Shown here in pieces: positions 1 to 8,937 of a DNA stretch of 64,000 nucleotides. The notes beneath the pieces are model-generated. The model was not told the DNA's origin. It saw only the letters and a program-made list of their open reading frames with translations, and searched no databases. The stretch covers positions 1 to 64,000 of the forward strand of contig CAZAJG010000020.1 of the NCBI GenBank assembly GCA_964485405.1. The letters are read 5' to 3'. The stretch is from CAKZNE01 sp964485405 (GTDB lineage Bacteria > Bacteroidota > Bacteroidia > Flavobacteriales > Schleiferiaceae). The position numbers and the translations under genes are program-made. Position 1 is the stretch's first letter; every line of letters begins with the position of its first letter.

Positions 1-952
1 CTACAGAAGGAGTAAACCCTTTTTCTAACTTATCCGTATTTCCGGTAAAGAGCTCTTCCGGTAATAAGGTGTTGCCTGTAGACTTACTCATACGCGCTCC
101 ATTTAAGGTGAGCATATTTCCATGCATCCAATACTGAACAGCATCTTCACCATTTGCAGCTTTATTTTGAGCAATTTCACATTCATGATGTGGGAATTTT
201 AGATCCATACCGCCCCCATGAATATCAAATTGTTGCCCCAAATATTTAGTGCTCATTACAGAGCACTCTAAATGCCAACCGGGGAAACCTTCCCCCCAAG
301 GGCTATTCCAACGCATAATATGATTTGGAGATGCTTTTTTCCAAATGGCAAAATCCAAGGGGTTTCTTTTTTCAGATTGACCATCTAGTTCACGAGTTCC
401 GCTTATTAGATCTTCTATCTTTCTTCCAGAGAGTGTTCCATAATCGTTCCCTTCATTGTATTTTTCTACATCAAAATACACAGAGCCGTTTACTTCATAC
501 GCTAAGCCTTCTGCCAATATTTTTTGGATCATATCTATCTGCTCAACAATATGCCCGGTTGCAGTAGGTTCAATATTTGGTGGAATCGTATTAAACTGCT
601 CCATTACTTTATGAAACCCAAGTGTGTATGTCTGCACGATTTCCATGGGCTCTAGTTGATTTAAACGAGCCTTTTTACTAATCTTATCTTCTCCTTCATC
701 CGCATCGTTTTCCAAATGCCCAGCATCTGTAATGTTTCGTACATATCTTACTTTATAGCCTAAATGCGTGAGGTAACGGTTTACCAAATCAAAGGATATG
801 AAGGTGCGGCAGTTGCCTAAATGAACATCACTATATACAGTAGGGCCGCATACGTATAAGCCTACACTTGGAGGGTTTAAAGGCTTAAATAACTCCTTTT
901 GTCTTTTAAGAGAGTTATTGATGTAGAGCTGATTATGTTCAAACAACTTCAT
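1..952 (-). CDS. cysS: Cysteinyl-tRNA synthetase, 3' end beyond window
   Basis: Charges tRNA-Cys with cysteine in the cytoplasm. The first 317 codons are present; the C-terminal part lies left of the window. Reading down from the ATG at 950-952 gives the class I synthetase features in order: the YVCGPTVY segment with the first zinc-site Cys, the HIGH-like HLGN motif, a GWHLECS segment with a further zinc-site Cys, HGGGMDLKFPHHE, and the KMSKS loop as RMSKS close to the truncation. The order and spacing match bacterial CysS, which is usually about 490 residues. It is followed upstream by the folE terminator, so it is probably its own transcription unit. Only the exact 3' end is unknown. Confidence 0.96.
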   Translation of the reverse strand, partial: MKLFEHNQLYINNSLKRQKELFKPLNPPSVGLYVCGPTVYSDVHLGNCRTFISFDLVNRYLTHLGYKVRYVRNITDAGHLENDADEGEDKISKKARLNQLEPMEIVQTYTLGFHKVMEQFNTIPPNIEPTATGHIVEQIDMIQKILAEGLAYEVNGSVYFDVEKYNEGNDYGTLSGRKIEDLISGTRELDGQSEKRNPLDFAIWKKASPNHIMRWNSPWGEGFPGWHLECSVMSTKYLGQQFDIHGGGMDLKFPHHECEIAQNKAANGEDAVQYWMHGNMLTLNGARMSKSTGNTLLPEELFTGNTDKLEKGFTPSV

Positions 953-1047
953 AAGAAAGGTATGATTTTATTGATTCGTCAAAATTGAGTTTCATTCGCT
1001 TATAATCCAAAAATATGTGGATTTTATTGTGATTTATTGCAAATAAA

Positions 1048-1074
1048 AAAGGTGAGCGTTAAAAGCTCACCTTT
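1048..1074 (-). terminator. Rho-independent terminator after folE
   Basis: A 10-bp perfect stem (1048-1057 with 1065-1074) with a 7-nt loop. On the minus strand it is followed by a T-rich run (complement of 1041-1047 and the A-run). It lies 26 nt beyond the folE stop codon. Confidence 0.85.
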
Positions 1075-1099
1075 GGTTTTATATTTTTAGTTTGATGAT

Positions 1100-1804
1100 T
1101 TAGGCATCAAAACTGGTTCTCATATTAATATAATCCAAAAAGTCGCGCTTTACAGCTTCGTTTTTAAACTGGCCACCGTATTCAGCGGTGACCGTACTAC
1201 AGTCAATATCTCTAATTCCGCGAGAATTTACGCAGAGGTGTTTGGCGTCAATTACACAAGCTACATCATCTGTGCCTAAAGCTTTTTGCAAAGCTTGTAC
1301 AATTTGCTTGGTCATTCTTTCTTGTACCTGTGGACGCTTAGAAAAGTAATCTACAATGCGGTTCATCTTGCTTAAGCCGATAACCTTTCCATTGGAGATA
1401 TAAGAAACATGAGCTCTACCCACAATAGGAAGAAAATGGTGCTCACAAGTGGAGTAAACCACAATGTTTTTCTCTACCAACATTTCACCGTACTGGTACT
1501 TATTATCAAAGGTACTCGTGCTTGGGTACGCTTCAGGGTCAAGTCCACCAAAAATTTCATTTACGAACATTTTGGCCACTCTTTTTGGCGTTCCTTTTAA
1601 GCTGTCATCTGTAAGATCAAGACCTAAAGTGTCCATAATCTTTTCAAAGTGATGCTGTATGATTTCGATTTTTTCCTGCTTAGGCATTTCGAAGGCGTCC
1701 TCTCTCAGGGGAGTTTCAGCACTTGTAGATACATGATCGTTTCCCATCTCTTCTTCAAGGTCAATAGGATGCGTGCCGTTTAAATTGTCTGTATTCAATG
1801 TCAT
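1100..1804 (-). CDS. folE: GTP cyclohydrolase I
   Basis: Converts GTP to 7,8-dihydroneopterin triphosphate, the entry step to tetrahydrofolate and other pterins; cytoplasmic homodecamer. The C-terminal two thirds carry the family signature: the YSTCEHHFLP segment, whose Cys and His are zinc ligands, GRAHVSYI, the QERMT segment and HLCVNSRG with the second zinc Cys. The roughly 50-residue N-terminal extension is acidic and not conserved in the family. I chose the ATG at 1804 (234 aa) rather than an in-frame TTG three codons upstream. A good Bacteroidota promoter lies 65-94 nt upstream and a terminator follows, so the gene looks monocistronic. Folate supply connects it to the metF/metH locus at 22-27 kb. 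Confidence 0.96.
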   Translation of the reverse strand: MTLNTDNLNGTHPIDLEEEMGNDHVSTSAETPLREDAFEMPKQEKIEIIQHHFEKIMDTLGLDLTDDSLKGTPKRVAKMFVNEIFGGLDPEAYPSTSTFDNKYQYGEMLVEKNIVVYSTCEHHFLPIVGRAHVSYISNGKVIGLSKMNRIVDYFSKRPQVQERMTKQIVQALQKALGTDDVACVIDAKHLCVNSRGIRDIDCSTVTAEYGGQFKNEAVKRDFLDYINMRTSFDA

Positions 1805-1868
1805 TATTTTCAATCGTCATGATCTGAGTGAAAATGGAATTCCGTTAATTCCTCACCAAATCGGGTTG

Positions 1869-1898
1869 CAAAGTTAGCAATATTGCTTTTGTATCAAA
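1869..1898 (-). promoter_or_regulatory. Predicted folE promoter
   Basis: Read on the minus strand: TTTG at 1898-1895, an 18-nt spacer, then TAACTTTG at 1876-1869, matching the Bacteroidota -33/-7 consensus TTTG and TAnnTTTG. The expected transcription start near 1862 gives a leader of about 58 nt. Confidence 0.65.
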
Positions 1899-1936
1899 TG
1901 AACACCAAATCTTAATGAAGTGTTCATAGCCTTTGC

Positions 1937-4900
1937 TTATTTTAATTCAGGAAGCTCGGTATTCAAATATGGAGCTCCAGCCTGAATTAAGGTTTGATTG
2001 ATTTCTTTTGTTTCTAATGTAATAGAGTTCAACTCAAAAATAAGAGCTTCCATTTCTTCATTTACAATTTTCAAATTCTTGCGCTGCTCCCCTGTGGGTT
2101 CGCTTGTAGAATAAAAGGAATTCCACATAGCCGAATTGATTCGATTTATGAGAGATGGAGGCGTGTCTGTATTTCTTTTAGATAAACTAGCATCACCATT
2201 TAGATTCTGCTCCAACTCATAGATGTTGTATTCTAAACCTCTTAGCTTATCTAATAGCTTAAGATCTGCTCCAGGAGTGTTGCGCGTATTGGCTTTTAAT
2301 TCTTCAATCTGCTTTTTCAACTGGCTTTTGTAATTGCTAACGGCAATCAGTTGTCTTTTAGACGCTTCAATCTGACTTTGGAAATCATTTAAAGCTTCGC
2401 GGTTAGCGGCCATTAGCGTATGATCTTCAAGCCAGTTGAGCACAAAAGCTTGATCTTTTATGAGCGTAGCGGTTTTACCATCTACACTAGAAAAAATAGA
2501 AATTGAATATTTGCCTGGAAGTGCTAATTGAGCAGTACCATGATTAGTCATCGGTTTTCCTCCAGTACTCACTCTGGCGTTACTAGTTAGTCTTCCATCC
2601 CAATTGATGCGATTAATTCCTTTACTGTAAGATTTTGTGAATCGAGCTATTTCGTTCCCGTTTGCATCGCTAATCGCATAGATTAAATAGGGTTTTTCTT
2701 CTCTATCCTCAGCGCGCAACTTTTCCGCAGAAGGATAGGGAATAGCTTGATCACTTTTCTTAAGCTCCTTTTCGTTTTCCTTACGTTTTGCTTTGATGGT
2801 TTTAGGAGTTTCTTTCACATACACGTCAAAGTTTACTCCCGTTTTAGGATTACTTCCAGAATAGTAACTGGCCCCTTGAAATCCAACAGAACCATATCCT
2901 AAGGGAGAAGCTTCAATAAAGGCCAAACCATCTTTAACCTTAAAAATATGTGCTTCTTTTTCAAGAGTACTATCATTCAATTCTCGGAGGGATGAGTAAT
3001 TGTCTAATACATAAAAACCTCTACCCATAGTGGCTAAAATAAGGTCGTTCTCTCTTTCTTGTATAGCCATATCCCGAACAGCAACAGTAGGTAATCCACC
3101 TCCTAGCTGCCTCCAGAATTTACCGCCATCTACCGTGAAAAATACACCAAATTCAGTTCCAGCAAAGAGTAGATCTTCGTTAATATGGTCTTGAATAACA
3201 GCATACACAGAGCCTTTTTCAGGTAGATTTCCGCTAATGTTTTGCCAGCTTTTACCTTTATCAGTACTCTTTAGAAGATAAGGTTTAAAATCTCCATTTT
3301 TATGATTGTTGAAAGCTGCAAAAACGGTGTTTACATCATGTTTAGAGGCGATAAGCATGTTTACGTATGTATTTTTAGGAACACCGGTAAAGCTTTCTAC
3401 TTTACTCCAGTTTGTTCCAGCGTTCTCAGTAATGTGAATGAGACCATCATCTGTTCCGGCATAAAGAAGGTTTTCCATAAGAGGAGATTCATCCAAGGCT
3501 ACTATGTTTCCAAAGTTGGAGGTGGAACGATCATAAGAAATGGCGTCTACACTCCAAATTTTACCCATTAAGGGCAGTTTGTGGCGGTCTATTTGTTGAC
3601 TCAAATCCCCACTGATTACCTTCCAGTTGTTTCCCTGATCATCACTTCTAAAAACTTTGTTTGCCGCGAAATATAGCCTCTTGTGATTATGCGGACTAAT
3701 AAATAATGGAGCATCCCAATTGTAGCGGTAAGCTGCTTCTCCTTTGTTTGGAGAGGGTTTAATCCCAACACTTTCTCCACTTCTTTTATCAAACCTTACC
3801 AAACCACCGTATTGAGCTTGAGCATAAATAATATTCGGATCTTTTGGATCAATAGCACTTTCAAAACCATCACCTGTATTCGTTACAAACCAATCGGCAT
3901 TAGAGATGCCATTCGCATTTTTTGTTCTGGCAGGGCCACCTAAACTGAAATTATCCTGTGTGCCCCCGTAAATATTGTAAAAAGGGGAGGTATTATCTAC
4001 AGTAACTTTATAAAACTGCGTAACGGGTAGGTTGGGTTTAAAACTCCAGGTTTTAGCCTTATCGTACGTTTCATATATACCACCATCGCATCCTGCGATC
4101 ATTTGATTTGGATTTTTTGGATTGATCCATAAGCAATGATTATCCACATGCTTTGCGGATTCAGGAACTCTTTTAAAGCTCTTTCCACCATCAATGGATA
4201 CATGCATCCATGTATCCATGCTATATACAATATTCTCATTATGAGGATGAGGAACTAATTCTACATAATAATTCCCACTGGTGTTGTATTTATCTTTAAA
4301 GTTAAAGGATGCCCCTCTATCATCAGAGCGGTATACACCATGCCCTTCAATCATAGCATATACTACATCAGGATTTGATGGAGCAATGGCCAAAGCAATT
4401 CTTCCTTTGTCATCTCCGGGTATTCCTTTTGAAAGTTTATTCCAGTTTTTTCCACCATCTGTTGATTTGTAAATGGCACTTTCTGGACCACCGGATAGAT
4501 ACGTCCAAACATGCCTTCTTCTTTGATGAGCCGTTGCGTAAAGTACATTTGGATCTCTAGGATCCATGTGAATTTCATTAAATCCTGTGTGCTCAGAAAC
4601 TTCTAATATGTTCTCCCAGTTTTCACCTCCATCTGTAGTTTTGTAAATACCCCTATCTCCACCTGAGCTCCATAATGGACCATATGCAGCTACATAAACC
4701 TCATTGGAGTTTTCTGGATTAATGGCGATCATTCCTATATGCTCGGAGTTTTCTAAACCTTTCTTTTTCCAACTCTTACCGCCATCTTCACTTTTATAAA
4801 GACCATCTCCATAAGCCACACTCCTTTGGTTGTTGTTTTCTCCTGTGCCCACCCAAACTACATTTGCATTGTTTGGGTCAAGAGTTACGCAACCGATAGA

Positions 4901-5176
4901 ATAAGAACCTTGTCCGTCAAAAATGGGCGTAAAGGTGGTGCCATGATTGTTAGTTTTCCAAACTCCACCGCTGGCGGTAGCTACATAATACTCTGAGTAA
5001 TCCTCAGGATTAACCGCAATGTCTGCTATTCTTCCGGAGGTAACTGCGGGGCCAACACTTCTAAACTTTAAGGCTGAAAGCCCTACTTTTTCAATAGGTT
5101 TTTTATCATTTTTCTCGTCTTGTGCCGAGATGGAAATAGAAAATAAACAAAAGATGAGGAATAAAATTCTAGTCAT
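1937..5176 (-). CDS. Secreted Asp-box (BNR) beta-propeller protein, sortilin/glycosyl hydrolase-like
   Basis: Large exported protein of the WD40/YVTN/BNR-like superfamily often annotated as glycosyl hydrolase or VPS10-like. A Sec signal peptide (hydrophobic ILFLIFCLFSISISA, then Q) is followed by about ten Asp-box motifs of the type S-x-D-x-G-x-x-W (KSEDGGKSW, KTTDGGENW, KSTDGGKNW, RSDDQGNNW, KSTDKGKSW and others) through residues 50-700, implying one or two beta-propellers. The C-terminal third has a beta-sandwich-like stretch and a Lys/Glu-rich helical segment, probably coiled coil. It lacks the T9SS C-terminal domain of its neighbour, ending in ELPELK. Start set at the ATG at 5176 (1079 aa); a TTG lies four codons upstream. 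Enzymatic activity is not evident, since Asp-boxes are structural. Confidence 0.85.
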   Translation of the reverse strand: MTRILFLIFCLFSISISAQDEKNDKKPIEKVGLSALKFRSVGPAVTSGRIADIAVNPEDYSEYYVATASGGVWKTNNHGTTFTPIFDGQGSYSIGCVTLDPNNANVVWVGTGENNNQRSVAYGDGLYKSEDGGKSWKKKGLENSEHIGMIAINPENSNEVYVAAYGPLWSSGGDRGIYKTTDGGENWENILEVSEHTGFNEIHMDPRDPNVLYATAHQRRRHVWTYLSGGPESAIYKSTDGGKNWNKLSKGIPGDDKGRIALAIAPSNPDVVYAMIEGHGVYRSDDRGASFNFKDKYNTSGNYYVELVPHPHNENIVYSMDTWMHVSIDGGKSFKRVPESAKHVDNHCLWINPKNPNQMIAGCDGGIYETYDKAKTWSFKPNLPVTQFYKVTVDNTSPFYNIYGGTQDNFSLGGPARTKNANGISNADWFVTNTGDGFESAIDPKDPNIIYAQAQYGGLVRFDKRSGESVGIKPSPNKGEAAYRYNWDAPLFISPHNHKRLYFAANKVFRSDDQGNNWKVISGDLSQQIDRHKLPLMGKIWSVDAISYDRSTSNFGNIVALDESPLMENLLYAGTDDGLIHITENAGTNWSKVESFTGVPKNTYVNMLIASKHDVNTVFAAFNNHKNGDFKPYLLKSTDKGKSWQNISGNLPEKGSVYAVIQDHINEDLLFAGTEFGVFFTVDGGKFWRQLGGGLPTVAVRDMAIQERENDLILATMGRGFYVLDNYSSLRELNDSTLEKEAHIFKVKDGLAFIEASPLGYGSVGFQGASYYSGSNPKTGVNFDVYVKETPKTIKAKRKENEKELKKSDQAIPYPSAEKLRAEDREEKPYLIYAISDANGNEIARFTKSYSKGINRINWDGRLTSNARVSTGGKPMTNHGTAQLALPGKYSISIFSSVDGKTATLIKDQAFVLNWLEDHTLMAANREALNDFQSQIEASKRQLIAVSNYKSQLKKQIEELKANTRNTPGADLKLLDKLRGLEYNIYELEQNLNGDASLSKRNTDTPPSLINRINSAMWNSFYSTSEPTGEQRKNLKIVNEEMEALIFELNSITLETKEINQTLIQAGAPYLNTELPELK

Positions 5177-5264
5177 AGTTGTATGCAATAAAGTAGGGCT
5201 AAGGTATAAATGAAAAAGGAAAGCACGGGAATAGTGCTTTTAGATTTTACGATTTACCTAAAAA

Positions 5265-5296
5265 AGAAAAGACCCGCGCATGCGAGTCTTTTCTTG
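5265..5296 (-). terminator. Terminator after the T9SS Asp-box protein
   Basis: A 10-bp stem (5265-5274 with 5287-5296) extended by an inner CGC/GCG helix, with a T-run on the minus strand (complement of A5261-5266). It separates this gene from the downstream Asp-box gene. A weaker hairpin (5222-5241) lies between it and the next start. Confidence 0.8.
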
Positions 5297-5311
5297 ATCA
5301 GGATATGGTTT

Positions 5312-8128
5312 TTATTCTTTAATCAGTTTAAAGGAGGCATTTTTATCCTCTCCAAAAAGGTTCAGGATATAAATTCCAGGAGCTTCTTTAATGTTAATCT
5401 CAAATTGACTTGAAACATTTACATCAGAAGATTGGATGAGTTTCCCATTAACATCTCTCAACTCCATTTTTAAATCAGAGTACATACGATCTAAATTAAT
5501 CGTGAAGTTCCCTTTACTTGGGTTGGGAGAGATGGTAACTTTATCGTGAAAGCTTGTCTCATCAATACTGGCTGTAGCATTAAAACGGACGGTGTACATA
5601 AACTTATAGGTTTCCGTAGTATCGTTGTTATTCCCCACTGCGTATACTTTAAAATACATGATAGAATCCATGGCATAGCGAGGTAAGGCGGTGGTAGATT
5701 GCCACGTACTGTCTTGAAGGTTAGTCATCTGTATGGTGTTGTCCAAGGTTGGTTTGCCAACAGACCATTTTACATAAACACTACTTAACGCACCATTATA
5801 GGAAATAACAGAAGTAACCTTTTGAGGAACATTTTCTTTGGGTTGATCTTGAGTGGGTTTATCCGGAATGGAAGTGGTTAAAATAGATGGATAATTATTT
5901 CTTCCCACCAGTTTGTATTCCCATAAACCACGCCCCCAAGTTGCCGCTTTTAAACCGTTAGAACCGTATTGAATTTCAAGATCTTTTACGGTAACGTTTG
6001 GTAAATTAGGATTGTAAATATTCCATTGAGTGCCGGCCATAGATTTATAATACACACCAATTTCACCTCCTACATATATGTAAGCGGAATCGCTGTAGTC
6101 AATAACAGCAGTTCTTAAAGGCATATCACTTAAGTTGTAGGTTATGTTAGACCAAGTATCGCCTAAATCGTGAGAAATGAAAACCTTTTGACCATCATCT
6201 ACAAATCGATTGTAGGTAACCAGGATGGTGCTATCTCTTTTTGGATCAAATGCAATATCGGTAATCGAGTAGTTAGGTAGATTATTTCTGATATTAACAA
6301 AATTCTGACCCGCATCCGTTGAAATTCGAATAACGGAGTTTCTCGCAATTGCAATAATATTGGAGTTGTTTTCCGCAATAGCTGCAACTTTAAGATTACC
6401 CATAACCGGGTAGTTCACAAAAGTAAATTGATCGCCAAACTCCTCTGAAACCCACATGGTATCGTTAAAATGATATACGCGCATTTGAAAGTTGGGATCT
6501 AAAAGTAGTGGAGCTTGCCAGTCTCCATCTCCTGTTCCTTGAAGAAAAGAACGGGTTTGCGCTCCATTGGTAGTTCTGTTGCGAGATCCATACTGCCAGC
6601 TGCCAATCATCCAGTCTTCGTTTAAAGGCTGAATGATAGCTTCCATACCATCTCCTCCGTTCCATTCTATCCAGCCAGATTGATTTAGAACGCTTGTTCC
6701 ATTGTCTTGAGAACCTACCATATGAACATACTTGTTGGATTGACTTGCTCCTAAAGCATAGTTTTCACGAATTCCAGTTCCGTCATTTAAGCGTTCCCAA
6801 GAAAAACCTCCATTGTTGCTTCTTGCTAAATATCCATCCGTACCTACATAAAACACACCATTTACACTTTCAGCTGTTCTTAAATCTGCATGTACATAGG
6901 TTTGATCTGGATTGGAGTTTGCCCACCAGGTTACTTGACTAAAAGAGCTTCCTCCATTAGCGCTGGCTTCTAAGTCCACATATCCATATACCATAGAGAG
7001 TGTATCCAAATCGGATACGGCAAAACCTCTACAACTTTGAGATGGATTGTTGAGTAAGATGAAGTTTGTACCTTGGTTTTGAGATTTCCAAACTCCATTA
7101 TTAGACGCAATAAATACGCAGTCAGGGCATTGTGGGCTTACCGAAATATATGCTTGTGAACCGGAGTTTCCAGATAGACTTCCAGAATTTGAATAGTTTA
7201 ACCCAAGATCAGTGGAAACGCGAATTACGTTACCACCACCTGAGGCGTTAAAGTCATTATCGTAGATGTAAACAATACTATCCTGTGTAGGGTGAAACTC
7301 AATATCTGTAATATCACCACTGGAATAAAGAGAAGTCCAAGTCTGTAGATTATCATCTGAACGATAAATACCTCGTGAAGTACCAATAAAGATTAAATCA
7401 GAGATTCTTGGATGGTAAACAATTTTATATACCCTAACTGATGAACCTAAACCGCCCCAACCTAAATTGGCTGGGCTGAAATTACTCAGTGTCCAATTGT
7501 CGCCACCATCGGTTGAGCGATAAACACCATGGGTTAAGTAATTCCCGGCATTTTGTACGTTTATTAATATGGAATCAGGATTGGTTGGAGATACAGCTAT
7601 GGTATTTACACCAGTAGCAACCAAATAATCCGTAGTATTTTTCCAGCTATTTCCATCGTTATCGGTTTTCCAAAAGCCTCCACTTCTAGATCCTAAATAC
7701 ATGTGTTGCGTATTGTTCGGATTGATCCAAAAACTCTCTACTCTACCAATACCAGGGGAATAATGGGAAGTAACATTATTGGCATCATAAGGTCCTAAGT
7801 CTTTCCATTGAGTTGAAGCTGAAGCTTTCGTTTTAGGGGTTAAACCCTGAAGCCTTTCATAAGCCTTTGAAACTAGATAAGGATCAGTATGCGAGCGATC
7901 TCCACTTGGATAAAACTTGGATTCATTTTCGTTTCGCCATCTTTCAAATCCTTTCCATCCAGATCCTTTCCCTTTTTCACGGTTTTCAAAATACTGTTCT
8001 GCCTCCTTTACCACATCGTAAAAGTTTACACTATGGTCGTACATCATTTCTTTGTAGCTCTTTTTTTGGGCAAATACGGTAAGGAAGCCAAGTAGCAGAA
8101 TGGCCGTTAGGGTAATGTTTTTCTTCAT
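5312..8128 (-). CDS. Asp-box beta-propeller protein with T9SS type A sorting domain
   Basis: Secreted protein of 938 aa. It has an N-terminal signal peptide (MKKNITLTAILLLGFLTVFA then Q), repeated Asp-boxes (KTDNDGNSW, RSTDGGDNW, RSDDNLQTW, RSNNGGFSW, ISHDLGDTW) across residues 100-730, a beta-sandwich region, and a C-terminal type A T9SS domain. That domain starts at the ISPNPSKGNF motif about 75 residues from the end and finishes with the usual GIYILNLFG and FKLIKE strands. Export through the outer membrane by the type IX machinery, with cleavage of the C-terminal domain, is the family expectation. It lies directly upstream of a second Asp-box gene on the same strand but is separated by a terminator. 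The ligand or substrate cannot be read from the sequence. Confidence 0.9.
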   Translation of the reverse strand: MKKNITLTAILLLGFLTVFAQKKSYKEMMYDHSVNFYDVVKEAEQYFENREKGKGSGWKGFERWRNENESKFYPSGDRSHTDPYLVSKAYERLQGLTPKTKASASTQWKDLGPYDANNVTSHYSPGIGRVESFWINPNNTQHMYLGSRSGGFWKTDNDGNSWKNTTDYLVATGVNTIAVSPTNPDSILINVQNAGNYLTHGVYRSTDGGDNWTLSNFSPANLGWGGLGSSVRVYKIVYHPRISDLIFIGTSRGIYRSDDNLQTWTSLYSSGDITDIEFHPTQDSIVYIYDNDFNASGGGNVIRVSTDLGLNYSNSGSLSGNSGSQAYISVSPQCPDCVFIASNNGVWKSQNQGTNFILLNNPSQSCRGFAVSDLDTLSMVYGYVDLEASANGGSSFSQVTWWANSNPDQTYVHADLRTAESVNGVFYVGTDGYLARSNNGGFSWERLNDGTGIRENYALGASQSNKYVHMVGSQDNGTSVLNQSGWIEWNGGDGMEAIIQPLNEDWMIGSWQYGSRNRTTNGAQTRSFLQGTGDGDWQAPLLLDPNFQMRVYHFNDTMWVSEEFGDQFTFVNYPVMGNLKVAAIAENNSNIIAIARNSVIRISTDAGQNFVNIRNNLPNYSITDIAFDPKRDSTILVTYNRFVDDGQKVFISHDLGDTWSNITYNLSDMPLRTAVIDYSDSAYIYVGGEIGVYYKSMAGTQWNIYNPNLPNVTVKDLEIQYGSNGLKAATWGRGLWEYKLVGRNNYPSILTTSIPDKPTQDQPKENVPQKVTSVISYNGALSSVYVKWSVGKPTLDNTIQMTNLQDSTWQSTTALPRYAMDSIMYFKVYAVGNNNDTTETYKFMYTVRFNATASIDETSFHDKVTISPNPSKGNFTINLDRMYSDLKMELRDVNGKLIQSSDVNVSSQFEINIKEAPGIYILNLFGEDKNASFKLIKE

Positions 8129-8278
8129 ATTTAATTCACATTGCTAATGAACTATAATTACCCAGTAAAACACAAGGGGAGATAAATAGTTCTTTCTTCA
8201 ACTTTTAGGAAGAGCAATATACATAATTGGAATTATTGGATTTCAGCGTTTTAGCCAGCTTAAGTGATGGGGACAAAA

Positions 8279-8307
8279 AAGGCCGCTACCCAGAAGGGAG
8301 CGGCCTT
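8279..8307 (-). terminator. Terminator after the Cys-rich secreted protein gene
   Basis: A GC-rich stem (8279-8287 with 8299-8307, plus an inner CCC/GGG) with a T-run on the minus strand. It lies 25 nt past the stop of the 153-aa secreted protein. Confidence 0.85.
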
Positions 8308-8331
8308 AAGTTTATATAATTCTTATTTACA

Positions 8332-8793
8332 CTAGTTGATATGGATATCACCAACATCACAAGGCCCCATAGGAAAGTGTGCATCAATCATGGTAATTTC
8401 ATGTTGATCACATGGCCAAGGCCCCATAGGAAAGGGAAGGCCAGAAGATGGAACTGGAATGTTTTGGATTGGAATGTTTGGATCGATAACAATCGCACCT
8501 TGATACGGGGTGTGTATTACAATCCTTAACAAACAACATCCTGCTGGAAGGTCAAAACCTTCACCACCAGCATCTAAAACACAAGTAGTAGTTGTAACCA
8601 TTCCACCACAATCGTAGGTAATGTCAACAGCCATAGCACAACCGCCAAAACCTCCAGCTAGATGGAATCCGGCATTTCCAGGAGCTGGGTGGGGGCCACA
8701 CGTTTGTGCATTCGCTTGAAAAGAAATTAACAGAAATGCTCCAAAAAGAGCGATCAAACCGTGTTTAAGCACGGAAAAAGAAATTGATTTCAT
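8332..8793 (-). CDS. Small cysteine-rich secreted protein, unknown function
   Basis: Unrecognised protein of 153 aa. A signal peptide (positively charged start, hydrophobic LIALFGAFLLISF, cleavage after ANA) precedes a mature part of about 123 residues with nine cysteines, including one adjacent pair (AGCCLL), which suggests disulfides in the periplasm or outside the cell. The C-terminal half contains a repeated FPMGP motif, each copy followed closely by Cys and Asp. No T9SS or lipoprotein signal is present. It is flanked by terminators on both sides, so it is transcribed alone. Codon usage looks like that of its neighbours. Confidence 0.75.
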   Translation of the reverse strand: MKSISFSVLKHGLIALFGAFLLISFQANAQTCGPHPAPGNAGFHLAGGFGGCAMAVDITYDCGGMVTTTTCVLDAGGEGFDLPAGCCLLRIVIHTPYQGAIVIDPNIPIQNIPVPSSGLPFPMGPWPCDQHEITMIDAHFPMGPCDVGDIHIN

Positions 8794-8884
8794 AATAAGT
8801 AGAGTTTAATGTTTATGTTATTAAGGTAATAAAAATATTAATACCAAAATGCTGAAAATGAGGTGGTTGTGTAAATGAAAAAAA

Positions 8885-8910
8885 CCTGATCCTCTAAATT
8901 GAGAATCAGG
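8885..8910 (-). terminator. Terminator after the FadL-like outer membrane protein
   Basis: Stem 8885-8894 with 8901-8910 (one mismatch) and loop TAAATT. T-runs flank both sides, so it could work in either orientation. It lies 27 nt beyond the stop at 8938. Confidence 0.8.
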
Positions 8911-8937
8911 CTTTTTGATTTTTTTTGGATGTTAAAT

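Noticed and set aside
5221..5242. Hairpin between the two Asp-box genes as a second terminator or regulatory RNA
   Set aside because: The stem is short (6 bp), and a stronger terminator 25 nt away already explains termination.
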